DNA from: Bacteroidales bacterium
GTDB lineage: Bacteria > Bacteroidota > Bacteroidia > Bacteroidales > Muribaculaceae
Direction: 5' to 3'
DNA: 34,365 bases
Assembly (NCBI GenBank): GCA_020860515.1
Contig: JAJBUG010000078.1
Location: 1-34,365, forward strand
Shown here piece after piece: positions 9,153 to 17,547 of the stretch. The position numbers were made by a program, and so were the translations under genes. The notes under the pieces are model-generated. The model searched no databases. It saw only the letters and a list, made by a program, of their open reading frames with translations, and had not been told where the DNA came from. The first letter of the stretch is position 1. Every line of letters starts with the position of its first letter.

Positions 9153-10106
9153 CTATTTTGAAAGTGATTGGCGCATATCGGTGTCGGCTTGCACGTTACG
9201 CATGCGGTAATAATCCATTATGCCGAGGTTGCCTTTCAGGAAGGCTTCGGCCATTGCCTTTGGCAGTTCGGCTTCAGCCTGAATCACCTTGGCTCGAGCC
9301 TCCTGAGCGCGAGCCTTCATCTCTTGCTCCAGGGCGATTGCCATGGCACGGCGCTCCTCGGCCTTGGCCTGAGCAATGTTTTTGTCGGCTTCAGCTTGGT
9401 CTATTTGCAGGGCCGCACCGATGTTTTTGCCTATGTCAATATCAGCGATGTCGATTGATAGAATCTCAAAGGCTGTGCCAGAATCAAGACCTTTCTTAAG
9501 CACCAGCTTGGAGATTGAATCGGGGTTTTCGAGCACTTGCTTGTGGCTCTCCGACGAACCGATTGATGATACAATGCCTTCGCCTACGCGAGCCAGCACA
9601 GTGTCCTCGCCAGCACCACCCACCAGTTGGCGGATGTTGGCGCGCACGGTCACGCGAGCCTTGGCTATCAGCTGAATGCCATCCTTGGCCACAGCTGTGA
9701 CGGGGGGAGTGTCAATCACCTTTGGGTTTACGCTCATTTGCACAGCCTGGAACACATCGCGACCAGCCAAGTCGATGGCAGTGGCCATCTTGAAGCCAAG
9801 GTCGATATTGGCCTTGGATGCTGATACCAGGGCGTGAACCACCTTCTCTACGTTGCCGCCAGCCAAATAGTGGGCCTCAAGCGAATCGCGGTTTACATCG
9901 CTAAGGCCAGCCTTGTGGGCCTCGATGAGCGCACGCACAATTACCGACGCTGGCACCTTGCGGATGCGCATAAGCACTAATTGCATTAATGAAATTTTCA
10001 CACCGCTCACCCTGGCTGAAATCCATAGGAAGAAGGGGCAGTAATAGAAGAAGACGCAGAGCAGTATTAGGCAAAGCGCTCCAAGAAGGATGATTGTGAG
10101 TTCCAT
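9153..10106 (-). CDS. floA: Flotillin-like protein FloA
   Basis: A 317-aa membrane-associated scaffold protein. It has an N-terminal hydrophobic hairpin (residues ~3-32), then the FloA pattern [17 protein letters not shown] and [23 protein letters not shown], a PHB/SPFH-like central part, and a helical Ala/Glu-rich coiled-coil region at ~235-285 ([22 protein letters not shown]). Bacterial flotillins organise membrane microdomains. Length is close to the family's usual ~330 aa. It is first in the minus-strand run with cstA, the PHP gene and the NagB-like fusion, and has its own -7 box upstream. No NfeD partner is adjacent. Confidence 0.92.
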   Translation of the reverse strand: MELTIILLGALCLILLCVFFYYCPFFLWISARVSGVKISLMQLVLMRIRKVPASVIVRALIEAHKAGLSDVNRDSLEAHYLAGGNVEKVVHALVSASKANIDLGFKMATAIDLAGRDVFQAVQMSVNPKVIDTPPVTAVAKDGIQLIAKARVTVRANIRQLVGGAGEDTVLARVGEGIVSSIGSSESHKQVLENPDSISKLVLKKGLDSGTAFEILSIDIADIDIGKNIGAALQIDQAEADKNIAQAKAEERRAMAIALEQEMKARAQEARAKVIQAEAELPKAMAEAFLKGNLGIMDYYRMRNVQADTDMRQSLSK

Positions 10107-10174
10107 ATTCGGGCGTTTATGACATGTTTGGTTTTACATCTCCGCTGCGGAAAGCTTCTCGCAGTTGAATACTG

Positions 10175-10182
10175 CAAATTTA
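10175..10182 (-). promoter_or_regulatory. -7 promoter box for floA
   Basis: The minus strand reads TAAATTTG, an exact TAnnTTTG box, about 70 nt before the floA ATG. No exact TTTG -33 box was found. Confidence 0.5.
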
Positions 10183-10258
10183 CTAATAAATTTTGGAAAG
10201 AAACCCATAAATTGTCAACTTTTCTTCTCTAAATAGGTTAAATAAGAAAGATATTTAT

Positions 10259-10266
10259 TAATTTTG
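10259..10266 (+). promoter_or_regulatory. -7 promoter box for DUF4421-like gene
   Basis: TAATTTTG ends only 8 nt before the first possible (TTG) start codon at 10275. With a start site about 7 nt downstream of the box, the mRNA would be leaderless or nearly so. Confidence 0.55.
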
Positions 10267-10274
10267 CATAAAAT

Positions 10275-11351
10275 TTGAGATCTTTGAGAAAGAAAAGGTA
10301 TATACGAGGGATTATTCTTGGATTGATACTGATCCTCAGTGCAGGGTCGGCCCATGCTATATCTTTCGATCTCGACTCAATTGCTGCCTGGGGCAAGTTT
10401 CCAGCCTTCTGCATCAAGACTTATCGCTGGGGCGATGGCTTTTTCAATGGTTATGACAAAAGCTATGTGGAGGGTGCTGGCTACAAATTCAATGTGAAAT
10501 TCCGCAGCGACAATTGGATAGATTATTACAATTTCGACTTGCCCGACAATATGCGCATGCGCATGCTGTCGGATCCCAGCACATCAATTGGCGCATACCT
10601 GACTTATCTGGCTGTATCGGTAGGTTACGAAAAGAATATTAGCAAACTATTCGGAAGCAACGATAAGGCTCGCGAGCAATTCTCATTCGGATTCAACTGC
10701 AGCCTTTTTGCTTGCAATATTTCATACGTGAACAATGCACAAGAGACCACAATCAACAAGTTCGGCCCTCGCGGTCACACTGAGCATGTGGATATCAAAT
10801 TCAATGGCGTGAAGAGCCATTCATTCGCTATAGATCTTTACTATTTCTTCAATCATAAGAAGTATTCTCAGGCTGCAGCATTTAATTTCAGCCGCATCCA
10901 ACGCAAAAGCCAAGGCTCATGGTTCGCTGGGTTCACTTATTTCAAAAATAAGTACACATTCGATTTCTATCAGCTCCCTGGATACATGAAGGAAGCTATG
11001 CCTGAATCTTGGGCTGAATATGGGTATATCTATCAGGCAAACAATAAAAACTATAATCTAAAGGTGGGTTATGGCTACAATTGGGTTTTTGCCCGCAATT
11101 GGCTGTTAGCCATTTCGGAATCCCCCACAGTTGGCATCAAGCGTGGCACTATAGTAAATCCCAACCAAAAGAACACCACGGTTTCGTTCTCAAATCTTGT
11201 GCGCATGGCAGTAGTCTGGACCCACGACCGATGGTTTGCCGGCCTGCAAGGCGAGATGAATCTCAATATCATTTACGATAAGGATTGCACATTCGAGAAT
11301 GCTTTGTTATCAGGCAATATTAGCGTGGGTTATCGATTCAATATTTGGTGA
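10275..11351 (+). CDS. DUF4421-like outer-membrane protein with TTG start
   Basis: About 358 aa. Residues 1-28 are a Sec signal peptide (basic MRSLRKKRYIRG, hydrophobic core, cleavage after AHA). The mature part carries KSYVEGAGYKFNVKFRSDNW, resembling the DUF4421 family of Bacteroidota envelope proteins, and alternating aromatic/polar strands ending in VGYRFNIW, typical of an outer-membrane beta-barrel. No ATG exists near the 5' end: an in-frame stop lies at 10269-10271 and the first ATG comes about 80 codons in, inside the mature protein. Translation must start at TTG 10275 or TTG 10284. It is 9 nt upstream of recR on the same strand. Function unknown. Confidence 0.75.
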   Translation: MRSLRKKRYIRGIILGLILILSAGSAHAISFDLDSIAAWGKFPAFCIKTYRWGDGFFNGYDKSYVEGAGYKFNVKFRSDNWIDYYNFDLPDNMRMRMLSDPSTSIGAYLTYLAVSVGYEKNISKLFGSNDKAREQFSFGFNCSLFACNISYVNNAQETTINKFGPRGHTEHVDIKFNGVKSHSFAIDLYYFFNHKKYSQAAAFNFSRIQRKSQGSWFAGFTYFKNKYTFDFYQLPGYMKEAMPESWAEYGYIYQANNKNYNLKVGYGYNWVFARNWLLAISESPTVGIKRGTIVNPNQKNTTVSFSNLVRMAVVWTHDRWFAGLQGEMNLNIIYDKDCTFENALLSGNISVGYRFNIW

Positions 11352-11360
11352 TTTAGTGAT

Positions 11361-11993
11361 ATGGTTACTGAGCAACAATTTTCATCTCTACTGTTAGAAG
11401 AAGCTGTGACGCAGCTGTCGCGCTTGCCAGGCGTGGGTCGCAAGACTGCCCTTCGGCTCGCTTTGCATCTGTTGCGCCAAGAACCGAGTGTGGCTCAAGC
11501 TCTTGGAAATTCCATTATAAAGCTGCGTGAGGGCATCAAATACTGCAAAGTTTGCCATAATATCAGCGAGGAAGATGTGTGTCCGATCTGCGCTTCGCCA
11601 TTGCGCGATGGCTCAACGGTGTGCGTAGTGGAGAATGTGAAGGATGTGATGAGCTTTGAGAACACAGGCCAATACCGAGGCTTATATCATGTGCTGGGTG
11701 GATTGATTTCGCCAGTGGATGGAATTGGCCCCGACAAACTCCAAATAGATTCATTGGTAGAGCGTGTTAAGCAAGGCGCGGTAAAGGAGGTAATCCTGGC
11801 CCTGAGCGCCACCATGGAGGGCGATACTACCAATTTCTATATCTACCGCAAACTCGAAGGGTTGCCAGTGAAAATTACTCAGCTGGCGCGAGGCGTGTCA
11901 GTGGGCAATGAAATTGAATACACTGATGAGATTACGCTTGGACGTTCGCTGGTGAACCGCACATTGTTTAAAGATTCTTTTGGAAAGGGGTAA
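11361..11993 (+). CDS. recR: Recombination mediator protein RecR
   Basis: A 210-aa protein that with RecO/RecF helps load RecA on gapped DNA. It shows the N-terminal helix-hairpin-helix ([18 protein letters not shown]), the four-cysteine zinc finger Cys62, Cys65, Cys74, Cys77, and the TOPRIM domain with VCVVE and the [19 protein letters not shown] signature, followed by the [18 protein letters not shown] tail. Full family length. Its ATG is 9 nt after the DUF4421-like stop, and its stop is 1 nt before the acetyltransferase start. Confidence 0.97.
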   Translation: MVTEQQFSSLLLEEAVTQLSRLPGVGRKTALRLALHLLRQEPSVAQALGNSIIKLREGIKYCKVCHNISEEDVCPICASPLRDGSTVCVVENVKDVMSFENTGQYRGLYHVLGGLISPVDGIGPDKLQIDSLVERVKQGAVKEVILALSATMEGDTTNFYIYRKLEGLPVKITQLARGVSVGNEIEYTDEITLGRSLVNRTLFKDSFGKG

Positions 11994-11994
11994 T

Positions 11995-12501
11995 ATGGAA
12001 GAATTGAATGTGAAGCTCAGAGCAGTGGAGCCAGATGATTTGGATACCCTGTATCGATTGGAAAATGACCCTGATGTGTGGCGCGTAAGCTGGGGCGAGG
12101 CTCCAGTGTCGCGTCAGATGCTATGGGAATATATCACTAATTATACGGCTGATGTGTACCGCGACCGTCAGCTGAGGTTTGTAATTGAGGCCGGTGGACA
12201 AGCTGCTGGCACCATTGACATTAGCGATTTTGACCCGCGCAATTCGCGGGCTATGCTGGGGATAGCAGTGGATAAGGAGAGTCAGCACCATGGAATAGCC
12301 CACAAGGCTGTGGAGCAAGTGGTGGATTATTGCCGCATGGCTCTGCATCTGCACCAACTGGCTGTGCTGGTGCCACGCGACAACGAGGCATCGATGCGAC
12401 TATTCCTGGATTCGGGATTCACTACATCAGGCTGCCTGCGCAGCTGGCTGCGCCGAGGCACCAGCTATGTAGATGTGATGGTGCTACAAAGATTTCTTTA
12501 A
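11995..12501 (+). CDS. GNAT family N-acetyltransferase (RimL/SpeG-like)
   Basis: A 168-aa acetyl-CoA-dependent acetyltransferase. It starts LRAVEPDDLDTLYRLENDPD, typical of the RimJ/RimL/SpeG branch, and has the acetyl-CoA pyrophosphate loop as Gln97-His-His-Gly-Ile-Ala102, then NEASMRLFLDSGF near the C-terminus. The start chosen is the ATG at 11995, one base after the recR stop and preceded by GGAAAGGGG; a TTG 15 nt upstream is less likely. The acceptor is unknown: polyamine or protein N-terminus are family options. Its stop codon overlaps that of the convergent PorE-like gene. Confidence 0.88.
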   Translation: MEELNVKLRAVEPDDLDTLYRLENDPDVWRVSWGEAPVSRQMLWEYITNYTADVYRDRQLRFVIEAGGQAAGTIDISDFDPRNSRAMLGIAVDKESQHHGIAHKAVEQVVDYCRMALHLHQLAVLVPRDNEASMRLFLDSGFTTSGCLRSWLRRGTSYVDVMVLQRFL

Positions 12502-14471
12502 TACATTTGATAATTGATTGAAAGCACTTGGAATTCGGTGCGGCGATTGATTTGATCAGCTGCATCTTGATCGTCAGGATTTTCCAGTGCTTCGATATAT
12601 TCGGGTGTCAGTACATCGCCCTCTTTGAACTGGGGATATTCGCGCGCTAATTTCTTGGTGATGGTCTTTGGCTTGGTCTTGCCGTAGCCTTGGCTTTGCA
12701 GTCGGTCAGGACTGATGCCTACTTCGATCAAATAGTCAATAACTGACTTTGCGCGGCGTCCGCTGAGCTTGATATTGTATTCGTCGCTGCCCCAGCGGTC
12801 GGTGTGCGAAGCCATCTCGATAGTCACGTTTGGATTGTCGCGCAACACTTGTGCCAACTCATCGAGTGCAGCCTTTGACTCTGGGCGCAGCGATGCCTTG
12901 TCGAAGTCATAGAAGATATTGTCAACCACCACAGGCTTGTTGATTGAAGCGAGGATGAAGTCAATGCCATATTCGGCGTCAACCTCGGTAGTGTCGCTTG
13001 TAAATTCTTGGCGTGAGTTAAGATAACCCTTGGCTCCTGCAAGCATCACATAACTTACGCCTCGGTTGAGGGGGAATGAGAAAGTACCATCGGGCTTGGC
13101 AATCTGCTTCTGGTTGCTGCCATCATTGCCAATGATGCGGATTACGGCATTTGGCACGGGTTCTTCATCCTTGTCAAGCACCCAGCCTGAAATCAGGATG
13201 TTAAGTTCCGGCTTTTCAAAGCTGAAAATATGGTCGTAACCGCGTGCATCACCTCGGTTGCTGCTGAAGAAACCCGTCTCGCCCGGGCCGAAAGTAATGC
13301 CAAAATCATCTGCTGCGCTGTTCATCGGCACTCCCATGTTGGTTACGTTCCAACCTCCTGATTTGGTAAGCTCGGCACGGAAGATATCCAGACCGCCATA
13401 GCCAGGCCAACCGTTGCTGCTGAAATAGAGCAGGGAATCGGTGCGAACGTAGGGGAACATCTCGTCGCCTGGGGTGTTGATCCATTCGCCAAGGTTTTCA
13501 AGGCTTCCGTATTTGTCCTTCAAGTTTACACGCCAAATATCCTTGCCCCCCACGCCGCCAGGCATGTCTGAGGAGAAGTAGAGCCAATTGCCATCAGGCG
13601 ACACAGCTGGATGACCATAGCTGCTGAGCGTGTCGCTGGTGATTTCATATTTCACAGGCGCGCTCCACGAGGCATCGCTTCTCTGCGAGGTGTAAATCTC
13701 TACGGCAGTCTGTGAATTGGGGGCGCGAAGGCTGCGGGTAAGGTACATCGTGGACCCGTCGGGCGAGAATGAAATTACCCCCTCATCGGCCTCAGTATTC
13801 ACTTCGCCTCCTGCTGGTTCGGGTCGCTGCCATTCGCCTTTTTCGTTTTTGCGAGTCACCCAAATGTCACCTTTCTTCATGCCTGTGATTTCGCTGCGAT
13901 TGTCACCAGTCACTTTTTCGTTGGTAGTGGTGAAATACAGCACATCGTAGCTTTTGTCGTAATACATCGGGGCATAATCAGCTCGACGCGAGTTGACCAG
14001 CTTGAAGTTCTTCACAATGTAGCGAGTGTTCGGATTTTTGGCAGCGGCAGCTTTAGCTCCTATAAGTCCATTCTGAGCTATGAGGTTGCTGGGGTCACAT
14101 TCCAGATAGGTCTCATATTCCTTGATTGCAGCCGTGTATTTGCCATCGGCCTGAAGCATCATGGCCAAGTTGAGGTGAATTGTAGAATCCTCCACGCCAT
14201 ATCGCATGGCATTCTGATAAGCGGCGGCTGAGCGCGAATATTGGCTCAGTTTCTGGTGGCATTGCGCCATCTTATGAGCCACCTGTCCGCGCAGGGCTCG
14301 GTCCTCTTTCTTGGTGAGCTTATTGTAAACTTTGCGGTAGGTCTTGGAGGCATCATAGTATTCGCCACGGGCCATCTGCTCGTCGGCAGTGGCTAATTTG
14401 GCGCCTCCGCAGCCGCTAAGGCCGATACAAAGGCTCACAATCGTAAATATAAGGAATATCTTGAGTTTCAT
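12498..14471 (-). CDS. porE: PorE-like OmpA-family lipoprotein (TPR, beta-propeller, CRD, OmpA)
   Basis: A 657-aa outer-membrane lipoprotein with lipobox LSGC (Cys21). Domains in order: TPR repeats (~25-150), a PD40/WD40-like beta-propeller (~165-430, repeated FSPDGSTMYLTRS, SPDGNWLYFSSD and LLYFSSNGWPGYGGLDIF blades), a carboxypeptidase-regulatory-like domain (~435-505) and an OmpA peptidoglycan-binding domain (~511-657, YDFDKASLRPES, SHTDRWGSDEYN, LSGRRA). This order matches PorE (PG1058) of Porphyromonas gingivalis, which anchors the type IX secretion machine to peptidoglycan. The porQ gene in the same window supports a T9SS context. Other OmpA/PD40 lipoproteins share parts of this layout, so the symbol is an inference. 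Confidence 0.75.
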   Translation of the reverse strand: MKLKIFLIFTIVSLCIGLSGCGGAKLATADEQMARGEYYDASKTYRKVYNKLTKKEDRALRGQVAHKMAQCHQKLSQYSRSAAAYQNAMRYGVEDSTIHLNLAMMLQADGKYTAAIKEYETYLECDPSNLIAQNGLIGAKAAAAKNPNTRYIVKNFKLVNSRRADYAPMYYDKSYDVLYFTTTNEKVTGDNRSEITGMKKGDIWVTRKNEKGEWQRPEPAGGEVNTEADEGVISFSPDGSTMYLTRSLRAPNSQTAVEIYTSQRSDASWSAPVKYEITSDTLSSYGHPAVSPDGNWLYFSSDMPGGVGGKDIWRVNLKDKYGSLENLGEWINTPGDEMFPYVRTDSLLYFSSNGWPGYGGLDIFRAELTKSGGWNVTNMGVPMNSAADDFGITFGPGETGFFSSNRGDARGYDHIFSFEKPELNILISGWVLDKDEEPVPNAVIRIIGNDGSNQKQIAKPDGTFSFPLNRGVSYVMLAGAKGYLNSRQEFTSDTTEVDAEYGIDFILASINKPVVVDNIFYDFDKASLRPESKAALDELAQVLRDNPNVTIEMASHTDRWGSDEYNIKLSGRRAKSVIDYLIEVGISPDRLQSQGYGKTKPKTITKKLAREYPQFKEGDVLTPEYIEALENPDDQDAADQINRRTEFQVLSINYQMY

Positions 14472-14529
14472 TTCAGGCTAAATATACCTTATATTAACGA
14501 TTGCGTTCCTCCAATATTGTATCTGAGTT

Positions 14530-14553
14530 GGTGGTTTGGTGGTTTGGTGGTTT
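14530..14553. repeat. Three perfect 8-bp tandem repeats
   Basis: GGTGGTTT is repeated three times without change, with decayed copies continuing to about 14562 over the end of the flavodiiron gene. It lies in the gap between that gene and the PorE-like gene. It could vary in copy number by replication slippage. Confidence 0.7.
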
Positions 14554-15730
14554 AGTGGGTTAGTGCTTTGGCCAGGGCCTTGATGGCTTCGCGTGTTTCG
14601 GCTTTGACTGAGGATTTGATTGTGACTTGCTGGTCGAGTACTGTGATGTCCTTGAACTCGGCCAATTGGTTGCGCATCAGTCGAGCTGATTGGGGTGCCC
14701 ATGTGCCATTCTCCATCAGGGCTACGGAGCGGCGCTGCCAAGCTTTTGACTTGAGGTGGTGGAGGAAATCGTCCATTGCTGGCATGATGCCACTATCGTA
14801 GGTAGGAGCAGCCAGCACTATGCGATCATAGCGGAAAGCGTCTTCTACCGCCTCGGCCATGTCGTCGCGGCAGAGGTCGCTGATAGCCACCTTTTCTCCA
14901 AGTGCTGCAAGCTCATCTTTCAGCAATTGAGCAGCCTGGGCTGTGTTGCCATGGAGGCTGCAGTGAGCTATGAACACGCCCTTAGTTTCGGGTTCGTATT
15001 TGCTCCAGGTGTCGTAGAGCTTTCCATAATACATCAGGTTTTCTCTGAGCACTGGGCCGTGTAGGGGAGCGATAATCTTGACATCGAATTTGGCTGTCTT
15101 TTTGAGGGCGGCTTGCACCTGTGCACCATATTTGCCGCAGATGTTAAAATAGTAGCGGCGAGCTTCGCACGCCCAATCGTCGGTTTCGTGGCAGAGGGCA
15201 CCGAATTTGCCGAATGCATCAGCAGTGAAGAGAATCTTATCATAGCTTTCGTAAGCCATCATCACCTCGGGCCAATGCACCATGGGAGTCATAAAAAATT
15301 CGAGTTCGTGCTTGCCAAGACTAAGTTTCTCGCCTTCTTTTACTGCTTGGATGCGTCCAGTGTAGTCAAAGTCGCTGAATTGAGGCAGGAATTGCGCAGC
15401 CTTTGCCGAACATATCACCTGGCACTGTGGCCATTTTTCGAGCGCCCAACTTACGCAAGCTGCATGATCGGGCTCGCAGTGGAGCACCACCAGATAGTCG
15501 GGTGTGCGCCCATTAAGGGCTGTGATGAGATTTTGTTCCCATTCATCTTTTGTATTTGGGTCGGTGGTATCCATGATGCACACCTTCTCATCGAGGATTA
15601 GATAGGAGTTGTACGACATTCCCTCGGGTGCGGCATATTGTCCCTCGAAAAGGTCAATTTTGAGGTCATCGACGCCGATGTAGAGCACATCGTCGCTCAC
15701 AGTGATGTATTTTGGATCAACAGTTGCCAT
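14552..15730 (-). CDS. fprA: Flavodiiron protein (FprA-type A flavoprotein)
   Basis: A 392-aa cytoplasmic enzyme that reduces O2 to water (or NO to N2O) using electrons from rubredoxin or a similar carrier, protecting anaerobes from oxygen. The N-terminal metallo-beta-lactamase-like domain carries the diiron motif His84-Cys-Glu86-Pro-Asp88-His89, then MVHWPE and FTADAFG. The C-terminal flavodoxin domain (~245-390) has IAHCSLHGNTAQAA and APTYDSG for FMN. The start chosen is the ATG at 15730; an upstream TTG would add eight residues. A complete promoter lies at 15801-15831. No rubredoxin gene is adjacent. Confidence 0.93.
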   Translation of the reverse strand: MATVDPKYITVSDDVLYIGVDDLKIDLFEGQYAAPEGMSYNSYLILDEKVCIMDTTDPNTKDEWEQNLITALNGRTPDYLVVLHCEPDHAACVSWALEKWPQCQVICSAKAAQFLPQFSDFDYTGRIQAVKEGEKLSLGKHELEFFMTPMVHWPEVMMAYESYDKILFTADAFGKFGALCHETDDWACEARRYYFNICGKYGAQVQAALKKTAKFDVKIIAPLHGPVLRENLMYYGKLYDTWSKYEPETKGVFIAHCSLHGNTAQAAQLLKDELAALGEKVAISDLCRDDMAEAVEDAFRYDRIVLAAPTYDSGIMPAMDDFLHHLKSKAWQRRSVALMENGTWAPQSARLMRNQLAEFKDITVLDQQVTIKSSVKAETREAIKALAKALTH

Positions 15731-15800
15731 ATTGCATGTATTTATTGTGTTCAATAGTTGATGTAATGCATTTTATATAGGTATTATGCGATTCTGATTG

Positions 15801-15831
15801 CAAAATTAGTCATTTTCTCCACCATTACAAA
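15801..15831 (-). promoter_or_regulatory. fprA promoter
   Basis: On the minus strand TTTG (15831-15828), a 19-bp spacer and TAATTTTG (15808-15801) give a full Bacteroidota promoter about 70 nt before the fprA ATG. Confidence 0.75.
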
Positions 15832-15920
15832 GCTTTGCAATAAAAAATTATAAAATTTGGTTGTTAACGGTATTTTCTGAAAGATTAAGGACATCAAGGT
15901 AGAGAAAGAGAGACAACTGA

Positions 15921-17195
15921 TCAAAATCTTTGTAAGAAGTAGTCAAAAGCAGGGCGCACAGCTATGTTATACCCATTGTGTAAAATATCTGTATTAACAT
16001 TATCTGTAATTAAGAGCAGATTTTGACAACCTGTTTTTTTAGCTGCAAGAATTAACCCAGCTAATTCACGTTTTAGAGTCTTTGGTGAAGTAATGTCATA
16101 GGACACTTGTACTAACACAATTACTTTACGCCCTAAGCAGACTACAAAATCACATTCGCCTCCTCTTTCTCGATAATAGTATATGTCATGTCCTGTTACC
16201 TTGTACTTTCGTATGAGCTCAAGGAAAACAAGCGTTTCTAATCTCCAACCAAGATTTTCGCCAACAAAGGCATCCTCTCGGTTGTTCATCAGAGCCACAT
16301 CCACAGGATAAACCTTTTCTTCTATCAGTCTTACGCGGCTTTTTGAAGAGTACTTGTGTATTCCTATAAGTAAATAGGTCTGTTTAAGATAGTTAAGATA
16401 ATTTTTAGTGGTGTGTTGAGATTTTAATTCAAAGGTCTCTTGAAGGGTAGGATGTGCAACAATCGAAGGTGCCATATTCAATAGGTGGTGAGCCAACTGT
16501 TGGAATGTTGCAGTATGTCGGATGTTGAAGCGTTGGACAATATCTCGTTCGAGGATATTATTGACCAGCTCGTTGATGTATCCTTGATGATTTTTAATCA
16601 TCTGGAGCTCTGGAAAGCCACCTTGCTTTAAGAAGTTATCGAATGCAGCGCGCCTATTAGCTATGGCCTTGGTTGATTGTGAATTTTTATCAATGTTGTG
16701 GAAATCACAATACTCAGCAAAAGAAAAGGGATATAGGGCAATTGAGTGATGACGCCCTGTTAGATGAGACGCAAGTTCACCGCTAAGTAATTTGGCGTTT
16801 GAACCCGTAATTATGATGTGCATACCTCTGCGAAGAAGACGATTGACAAACAGATACCATTCCTCAATATTTTGAATTTCGTCAATAAAAAAGTAATTGA
16901 AATCACCATTTATTTTATACAAGACCTCTAAAACATCGTTAAGGTCCTCAGAGGTAAGGCGAATTAACCGTTCGTCATCAAAATTTACATAGACAAATTT
17001 GATGTTCTTTTTGGTAAGAGCATTATAACATAGAGTTGATTTCCCACTTCGCCTTACTCCGATAATTACCTGGGCTTGAGTACTTTCCAGGTCTATTTCG
17101 TCTTCTTCTTTGCGCTCACAGAAGTGAAGAGAACGTTTCAACTCCAATTCCTCCTTTTGATCGGTTAATATGTTTTCTAAGACGCGTTTGTCCAT
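15921..17195 (-). CDS. AAA ATPase with DUF4143 C-terminal domain
   Basis: A 424-aa protein of the AAA_14/DUF4143 family. Walker A is GVRRSGKST (Lys52), Walker B is FFIDEIQ (Asp105-Glu106), and the sensor strand is IIITGSNAKLL. The C-terminal DUF4143 region resembles a PD-(D/E)xK fold (GWRLETLVFLEL with Glu320, then GGECDFVV with Asp349). Family members usually continue with a QVK motif; here it reads QVS (Ser365), so the nuclease lysine seems lost. The cellular role of the family is not established. The gene starts the accessory block; four 32-bp tandem repeats lie immediately upstream of its promoter. Confidence 0.88.
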   Translation of the reverse strand: MDKRVLENILTDQKEELELKRSLHFCERKEEDEIDLESTQAQVIIGVRRSGKSTLCYNALTKKNIKFVYVNFDDERLIRLTSEDLNDVLEVLYKINGDFNYFFIDEIQNIEEWYLFVNRLLRRGMHIIITGSNAKLLSGELASHLTGRHHSIALYPFSFAEYCDFHNIDKNSQSTKAIANRRAAFDNFLKQGGFPELQMIKNHQGYINELVNNILERDIVQRFNIRHTATFQQLAHHLLNMAPSIVAHPTLQETFELKSQHTTKNYLNYLKQTYLLIGIHKYSSKSRVRLIEEKVYPVDVALMNNREDAFVGENLGWRLETLVFLELIRKYKVTGHDIYYYRERGGECDFVVCLGRKVIVLVQVSYDITSPKTLKRELAGLILAAKKTGCQNLLLITDNVNTDILHNGYNIAVRPAFDYFLQRF

Positions 17196-17215
17196 TCCAA
17201 ATTCATTTTTATGTG

Positions 17216-17223
17216 CAAAGTTA
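17216..17223 (-). promoter_or_regulatory. -7 promoter box for AAA/DUF4143 gene
   Basis: The minus strand reads TAACTTTG, an exact TAnnTTTG box, 20 nt before the ATG. The -33 position falls inside the first 32-bp repeat, and no TTTG is present there, so an activator bound to the repeats could be needed. Confidence 0.6.
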
Positions 17224-17237
17224 CAAAAAATTTTAAT

Positions 17238-17365
17238 TCGAAATGCACTATTTTACACTTTTTGTCGATTTCTAATGCGCTATTTTACACATTTTTTCTA
17301 TTTCTAATGCGCTATTTTACGCTTTTTTTCTATTTCTAATGCGCTATTTTACACTTTTTGTCGAT
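17238..17365. repeat. Four tandem 32-bp repeats upstream of AAA/DUF4143 gene
   Basis: Copies at 17238-17269, 17270-17301, 17302-17333 and 17334-17365, each exactly 32 bp and directly abutting. The shared core is AATGCGCTATTTTACAC (AATGCACTATTTTACAC in copy 1), ending TTTTTGTCGAT or TTTTTTCTAT. There are no spacers, so it is not a CRISPR array. The unit is about three DNA helical turns, which would place equal sites on one face of the helix. The array sits directly behind the -7 box of the AAA ATPase gene. Confidence 0.9.
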
Positions 17366-17434
17366 TCCAAAATCATCCTATGAATTGACCCGTTGGCAGA
17401 AGGCTTGCAAGCTGTCCTTTAAGGAAAAGTTAAA

Positions 17435-17527
17435 GTGTCGGACACGATTTGATAGCAACCCCGTACGACCGTAGGAAGTACGGGGATTGTCAATGCCTAA
17501 CCTCTACATTGAGTGCCCAAAGGGCAC
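17435..17527. repeat. Cluster of three inverted repeats
   Basis: GTGTC-G-GACAC (17435-17445), CCCCGTAC with GTACGGGG across an 11-nt loop (17459-17485), and GTGCCC-AAA-GGGCAC (17513-17527). They lie 3' of the LruC lipoprotein gene and beyond the 32-bp array. None has a T-run on either strand, so they do not look like standard terminators. They may be a REP-like element or mark an old insertion boundary. They account for most of the rest of the 352-bp gene-free stretch from 17196 to 17547. Confidence 0.6.
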
Positions 17528-17547
17528 GGCTTGATTGAATCATTCCT

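Noticed and set aside
15731..15754. Upstream TTG start for the flavodiiron protein
   Set aside because: An ATG at 15730 gives the usual family N-terminus.
17238..17365. Possible CRISPR array
   Set aside because: The 32-bp units abut directly with no spacers and no cas genes are nearby.
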